NCBI GenBank assembly: GCA_030626915.1
Contig: DAOUTC010000050.1
Location: 1 to 8,439 of the forward strand
Source: Dehalococcoidia bacterium
GTDB taxonomy: Bacteria; Chloroflexota; Dehalococcoidia; GIF9; AB-539-J10
Length of the DNA: 8,439 nt
Direction of reading: 5' to 3'
How positions within the stretch are numbered: position 1 is the first letter of the stretch; every line of letters starts with the position of its first letter. A program made the translations under genes and the position numbers. Positions 5,780-8,439 of this stretch are shown piece by piece. The notes below the pieces were generated by a model that was not told the DNA's origin, did no database searches, and was given only the letters and a program-made list of their open reading frames with translations.

Positions 5780-6745
5780 ATGTGGCTTAAAACGAAGATG
5801 TTCCTGCTGGTAGCATTGCTCTTCGGCATCCTCTACGGCGTAATCACTGGAGTTGGAACGTGGATGGGAGCCGGTAGTGCGCTAACCTACCTTATCCTGG
5901 CTTTCGTTTTCCTTGGCATCCAATATCTCATTGGCCCTGCCATAGTAAGCAGGACAATGAAAGTAAAGTGGGTTTCTGAGAGGGAAGCCCCGGAACTACA
6001 CAGAATGGTAGGTGAGCTTGCTGAGAGGGCTCATCTTCCCAAGCCTAAGGTAGGCATCTCACAGTTGGCTATCCCCAATGCTTTTGCCTTTGGAAAGAGC
6101 CAAGGAGATGGACGAGTCTGTGTTACTCAGGGTATTCTGAATCTGTTAAGTAAGGATGAGCTCAAGGCTGTCCTAGGGCATGAGCTATCACATGTCAAGC
6201 ACAGGGACATGGTGATTATAACCCTGCTATCTGCTATACCACTCATTATGTATTGGATTGCCTGGGGCATGATGTTTAGAGGAATGCTGGGCGGTCAAAG
6301 GCAGGGTGGAGGCTACGCTGCCCTCATTGGCCTGGGGGCTTTTATTCTTTACTTTATCACTAACCTGCTAGTTCTATATGGCTCTCGCATCCGAGAATAT
6401 TATGCCGACCAAGGAAGCGTTGAATTAGGCAATGAACCACAATATTTGGCTTCAGCTCTATATAAGTTGGTTTATGGCAACGCTCGCTTTAAAGGACGAG
6501 AGGAATTAAAACGGGTGGAGGGAGTCAAAGCCTTCTTTCTAAACGACCCCACTCGTGCCTGGAGGGAGATCAGGGAGCTATCTCAAATTGACCGCAACAT
6601 GGATGGCACTATTGATAGTAATGAATTAATGGAGCTACGAGGGAAAACTGTCCGGCTAGAAACTACCGATAAAATGATGGAGCTTTTTACCACTCACCCT
6701 AACACGCTAAAGAGAATAAAGCACTTGTCCGCGTTGATGGTTTAA
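5780..6745 (+). CDS. htpX: HtpX-type membrane zinc metalloprotease with an EF-hand insert
   Basis: Membrane-bound M48 endopeptidase that degrades misfolded membrane proteins with its active site facing the cytoplasm. The 321 residues are longer than the usual 280-300. Order: two N-terminal membrane helices (about 7-29 and 34-56), a soluble stretch with AIPNAFAFG (97-105), zinc motif HELSH (134-138) followed by VKHRD, two further hydrophobic segments (143-166 and 178-200), third zinc ligand Glu206 in SRIREYYAD (202-210), NDP (255-257) and the C-terminal THPNTLKRI (304-312). Between NDP and THP lies DRNMDGTIDSNE (271-282), a complete 12-residue EF-hand loop, flanked by short helices. The start has a perfect AAAGGAGG site (5766-5773) six bases before the ATG. 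The stop codon overlaps the next ATG by one base, so the two genes are translationally coupled. Confidence 0.93.
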   Translation: MWLKTKMFLLVALLFGILYGVITGVGTWMGAGSALTYLILAFVFLGIQYLIGPAIVSRTMKVKWVSEREAPELHRMVGELAERAHLPKPKVGISQLAIPNAFAFGKSQGDGRVCVTQGILNLLSKDELKAVLGHELSHVKHRDMVIITLLSAIPLIMYWIAWGMMFRGMLGGQRQGGGYAALIGLGAFILYFITNLLVLYGSRIREYYADQGSVELGNEPQYLASALYKLVYGNARFKGREELKRVEGVKAFFLNDPTRAWREIRELSQIDRNMDGTIDSNELMELRGKTVRLETTDKMMELFTTHPNTLKRIKHLSALMV

Positions 6746-7389
6746 TGGAAATTAGTTGGCTAGGGCATTCCTGTTTTATTATTAAAGGAAAGGAAAAAAT
6801 CGTCATTACTGACCCATATAATCCTAGTCTGGGCTACTCCTTGGGCCAGCCTGAAGCAGATATAGTGACTTTAAGCCATCTCCACCCTGGCCACAGCTAC
6901 ATTGAAGGTATAGCCAATAACCCTAAGCAAATAAAAGGCCCAGGGGAATATGAAATAGGAGGCGTATTTATCACTGGAATCGCCACCTTTCACGACAATG
7001 AAAAGGGGGAAATCGAAGGCAAAAATACCATTTACCTTATAGAAATAGATGGCATGGCTTTATGCCACCTGGGTGACTTAGGACACCGGTTGACCCCGCA
7101 ACTGGCAGAGGAATTGGGGGTTATAGATATTTTATTTTTGCCTGTGGGGGAAATATCCACTATTCCACTCCATATAGCTGTAGAAATTGTAGGACAGCTA
7201 AACCCACACATCGTCATTCCTATGCATTATAAAACTGATGCCCTAGATATGAATCTTCAGCCCGTAGATGAATTCCTTAAAAAAATGGGAATCCGCCAGC
7301 CAGAGGTAAAAACAAATCTCTCAGTTACTCAGTCTTCCTTACCTGCTAACACACAAGTTGTAGTTCTTAATTATCCAGGAAGCCTTTGA
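6745..7389 (+). CDS. Metallo-beta-lactamase-fold hydrolase (UlaG-like, COG2220 group)
   Basis: Soluble, 214-residue, single-domain MBL-fold protein. Visible family landmarks: the opening ISWLGHSCFII (3-13) with His8, ITDPYNP (21-27), the metal motif SHLHPGH (44-50), GPGEYEIGGVFITGIATFHD (65-84), GKNTIY (92-97), CHLGDLGH (107-114) with His108 and Asp111, LPVG (132-135) and IPMHYKT (158-164) with His161. The HxHxDH motif reads HLHPGH, so the Asp that normally helps bind the second metal is Gly49; the protein may hold one metal or act differently. Substrate is unknown for this group. The ATG overlaps the htpX stop by one base (TAATG) and has no ribosome site of its own, implying coupling to htpX. 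Family assignment is firm, function is not. Confidence 0.88.
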   Translation: MEISWLGHSCFIIKGKEKIVITDPYNPSLGYSLGQPEADIVTLSHLHPGHSYIEGIANNPKQIKGPGEYEIGGVFITGIATFHDNEKGEIEGKNTIYLIEIDGMALCHLGDLGHRLTPQLAEELGVIDILFLPVGEISTIPLHIAVEIVGQLNPHIVIPMHYKTDALDMNLQPVDEFLKKMGIRQPEVKTNLSVTQSSLPANTQVVVLNYPGSL

Positions 7390-7415
7390 CAAGACCAGCA
7401 GCCCGCTTCTAAAAT
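7386..7415 (+). promoter_or_regulatory. Strong promoter of the zinc-ribbon gene, giving a very short leader
   Basis: A consensus TTGACA (7386-7391) is followed after 18 bases by TAAAAT (7410-7415), matching 6/6 and 5/6. The -35 overlaps the stop codon of the MBL-fold gene. Transcription would start near 7422-7423, only two or three bases before the ATG at 7425, where no Shine-Dalgarno sequence is seen. Confidence 0.6.
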
Positions 7416-7424
7416 AGCTCCGTT

Positions 7425-8120
7425 ATGAGCTTGCCAGGGCAACTTTATAAATTGCAGCAACTCGATATCGAACTACAAAAGAACCAACAGGTTGCAGAGG
7501 AGATTATCCGTCAGCTAAATGAAAACAAAGCTTTATTAACTGCCGAATCTAAACTCGCATCACAAAAACAGCAGCTAACGGAGTGGAAAAGAAACCAGAA
7601 AAATAGTGAATGGGAGCTAGAAGACCTGCAAGAGAGACTCAATCAGTTCAACAACAAACTTTACGGTGGCATGGTTAAGAATCCTAAGGAACTGGTCAAC
7701 CTCAAGCGCGAAGCTGAAAACTTGAAGGGCAAAATTAGCACAAAAGAAGATGAGCTGTTAGAGCTAATGAGTCAAGTAGAGGAAATGGAAGCTAAGGTAA
7801 AAGTTAGCACCAAAGAGCTTAGCGAGCTGAAACAAGAGTGGCAAGAAAAACAAGAGGCTCTTACTCAAAGGAAAGTCGAAACCGAAACCGTGCTTACCCG
7901 TCTTAAAGAAAACCGTCAAGAGCTGGCAGAACAAATTAGCTCAGAGGCTCTTAACCTCTATGAGCAGATTAAGTTAACAAAGGGACAAGCTATAGCTAAG
8001 GTAGAACAAGGGAGATGTCAGGGATGTCATATCACCTTGCCCACAAGTCAGTGGCAAAGGGCTAAGGCTGGTGACTTAGTTCAATGCAATAGTTGCAATA
8101 GAATATTGTATGTGGAATAG
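7425..8120 (+). CDS. Coiled-coil protein with C-terminal C4 zinc ribbon (COG1579, CT398-like)
   Basis: A 231-residue cytosolic protein. Residues 5-175 are almost entirely heptad-type helix rich in Glu, Gln, Lys and Leu, broken by a turn at LYGGMVKNPKEL (79-90). That turn and its sequence are the signature of COG1579 proteins, which form a long helical hairpin. The C-terminus carries CQGC (198-201) and CNSC (221-224), a four-cysteine zinc ribbon. The chlamydial member CT398 has been reported to bind sigma54 and secretion components, but the general role is unsettled and probably concerns nucleic acid or protein binding. The ATG at 7425 has no ribosome site and lies just after a strong promoter, so it is probably translated from a nearly leaderless mRNA. 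It sits directly upstream of rnpB, separated by a palindromic repeat. Confidence 0.88.
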   Translation: MSLPGQLYKLQQLDIELQKNQQVAEEIIRQLNENKALLTAESKLASQKQQLTEWKRNQKNSEWELEDLQERLNQFNNKLYGGMVKNPKELVNLKREAENLKGKISTKEDELLELMSQVEEMEAKVKVSTKELSELKQEWQEKQEALTQRKVETETVLTRLKENRQELAEQISSEALNLYEQIKLTKGQAIAKVEQGRCQGCHITLPTSQWQRAKAGDLVQCNSCNRILYVE

Positions 8121-8127
8121 CCCTAAA

Positions 8128-8148
8128 GTGACAGCTAAGCGCTGTCAC
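8128..8148 (+). terminator. Hairpin after the zinc-ribbon gene (possible terminator)
   Basis: GTGACAGC (8128-8135) and GCTGTCAC (8141-8148) form a perfect 8-bp stem with a five-base loop, starting eight bases after the stop codon. No T-run follows, so it is not a standard intrinsic terminator. Its right arm is also the start of the adjacent repeat, so it may simply be part of a repeat remnant. Confidence 0.35.
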
Positions 8149-8232
8149 CCTGAGTGCTAGCGAAGGGTCTCCAGATTCTTCACGGAGACCCTTCTGAGTG
8201 GAGTGAGATTCTTCGCTATGCTCAGAATGACA
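8143..8232. repeat. 90-bp palindromic repeat of the TGTCAYYCTGAG family
   Basis: The ends are imperfect inverted repeats: TGTCACCCTGAG (8143-8154) and CTCAGAATGACA (8221-8232). The arms extend inward as TAGCGAAGGGTCT on the left and, in reverse complement, TAGCGAAGAATCT on the right, so both halves are copies of one module. Inside, GAAGGGTCTCC (8162-8172) and GGAGACCCTTC (8184-8194) form a perfect 11-bp stem, and AGATTCTTC occurs twice (8173-8181 and 8206-8214). This is a well-known kind of dispersed bacterial repeat. It fills most of the gap between the zinc-ribbon gene and the rnpB promoter. No target duplication is visible. Confidence 0.85.
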
Positions 8233-8239
8233 AAGGAAT

Positions 8240-8268
8240 TTGACCTTTGCCTTCGCTAACTGTAAACT
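8240..8268 (+). promoter_or_regulatory. rnpB promoter
   Basis: TTGACC (8240-8245) and TAAACT (8263-8268) are separated by 17 bases, matching 5/6 and 4/6 of consensus. The predicted start is near G8275, which agrees with where the RNase P RNA should begin. The -35 starts only eight bases after the end of the palindromic repeat. Confidence 0.6.
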
Positions 8269-8274
8269 AATCTT

Positions 8275-8439
8275 GGGCAAGTAGACCGGGTGACCGCTCT
8301 GTACTTGATGTTCAGGGAGGAAAGTCCGAACTCCACCGAGCAAAGGTGCTGGATAACACCCAGGAGGGGTAACCCTACGGAAAGTGCCACAGAAACATAC
8401 CGCTCCCCCGAGAAATAAGGGAAAAGTGGGGAGAGTATC
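8275..8439 (+). ncRNA. rnpB: RNase P RNA, class A (5' part; runs off right edge)
   Basis: Catalytic RNA of ribonuclease P, which removes 5' leaders from precursor tRNAs. The universally conserved core is clear: GAGGAAAGTCCGAACTCC (8317-8334), which carries the first strand of helix P4, and AGTGCCACAGAAACATACCGC (8383-8403). Between them are GGTGCTGGATAACACC (8345-8360) and GGGGTAACCCTA, which fit P8 and P9. Upstream, CTCTG (8297-8301) and CAGGG (8313-8317) can form the P3-like stem. The layout is ancestral class A rather than Bacillus class B. The 5' end is placed from the promoter; roughly the second half, including the 3' strands of P1 and P4, lies beyond the window. Confidence 0.93.

Noticed and set aside
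8062..8343. A minus-strand open frame of about 93 codons across the repeat and the start of rnpB
   Set aside because: It is largely a translation of the palindromic repeat (CHSEHSEES is a familiar artefact of this repeat) plus antisense rnpB; no ribosome site.
1..8439. CRISPR array, prophage, transposase, toxin-antitoxin or defence island
   Set aside because: No regularly spaced repeats, no such genes and no sharp change in base composition by eye; the genes are housekeeping or conserved.

Overview
The window is ordinary chromosomal backbone from a free-living bacterium. I infer Chloroflexota, probably Dehalococcoidia or a relative. The reasons are a remA-gmk pair combined with a class A RNase P RNA, aromatic amino acid genes close by, canonical sigma70-type promoters, and short palindromic repeats of the TGTCATTGCGA and TGTCAYYCTGAG kinds. 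This placement is an inference from gene content and style; no 16S or similar marker is present.

Layout. Positions 1-5656 are transcribed leftward. From upstream to downstream they carry birA (biotin ligase/repressor), a 13-helix sodium:solute symporter, tyrA, aroA, remA, gmk, and the first 22 codons of an exported or membrane protein that runs off the left edge. There appear to be three transcription units: birA-symporter; tyrA-aroA-remA-gmk; and the partial gene with its own promoter. Positions 5706-8439 are transcribed rightward: htpX, a metallo-beta-lactamase-fold protein, a coiled-coil/zinc-ribbon protein, and the 5' part of rnpB, which runs off the right edge. The two directions diverge from a 144-base region around 5636-5779 that holds the birA operator and promoter and the htpX promoter.

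How the genes fit together. tyrA and aroA belong to aromatic amino acid synthesis. remA and gmk form a widely conserved pair (regulator plus GMP kinase) and overlap by 11 bases. birA and the symporter are separated by one base. Two identical GGTTAACC palindromes lie exactly 21 bp apart over the birA start, which looks like a BirA autoregulatory operator and would place the symporter under biotin control.

Most notable points. HtpX carries a complete canonical EF-hand calcium-binding loop between its protease core and its C-terminus. tyrA and the zinc-ribbon gene both have strong promoters placed so that their mRNAs would be leaderless or nearly so. Three copies or fragments of short palindromic repeats are present, one of which supplies the C-terminus and stop codon of the symporter. 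The MBL-fold protein has Gly in place of the metal-binding Asp of HxHxDH. No phage, CRISPR, transposase, defence or otherwise novel multi-gene system is visible. There is no gene-free stretch longer than about 155 bases.
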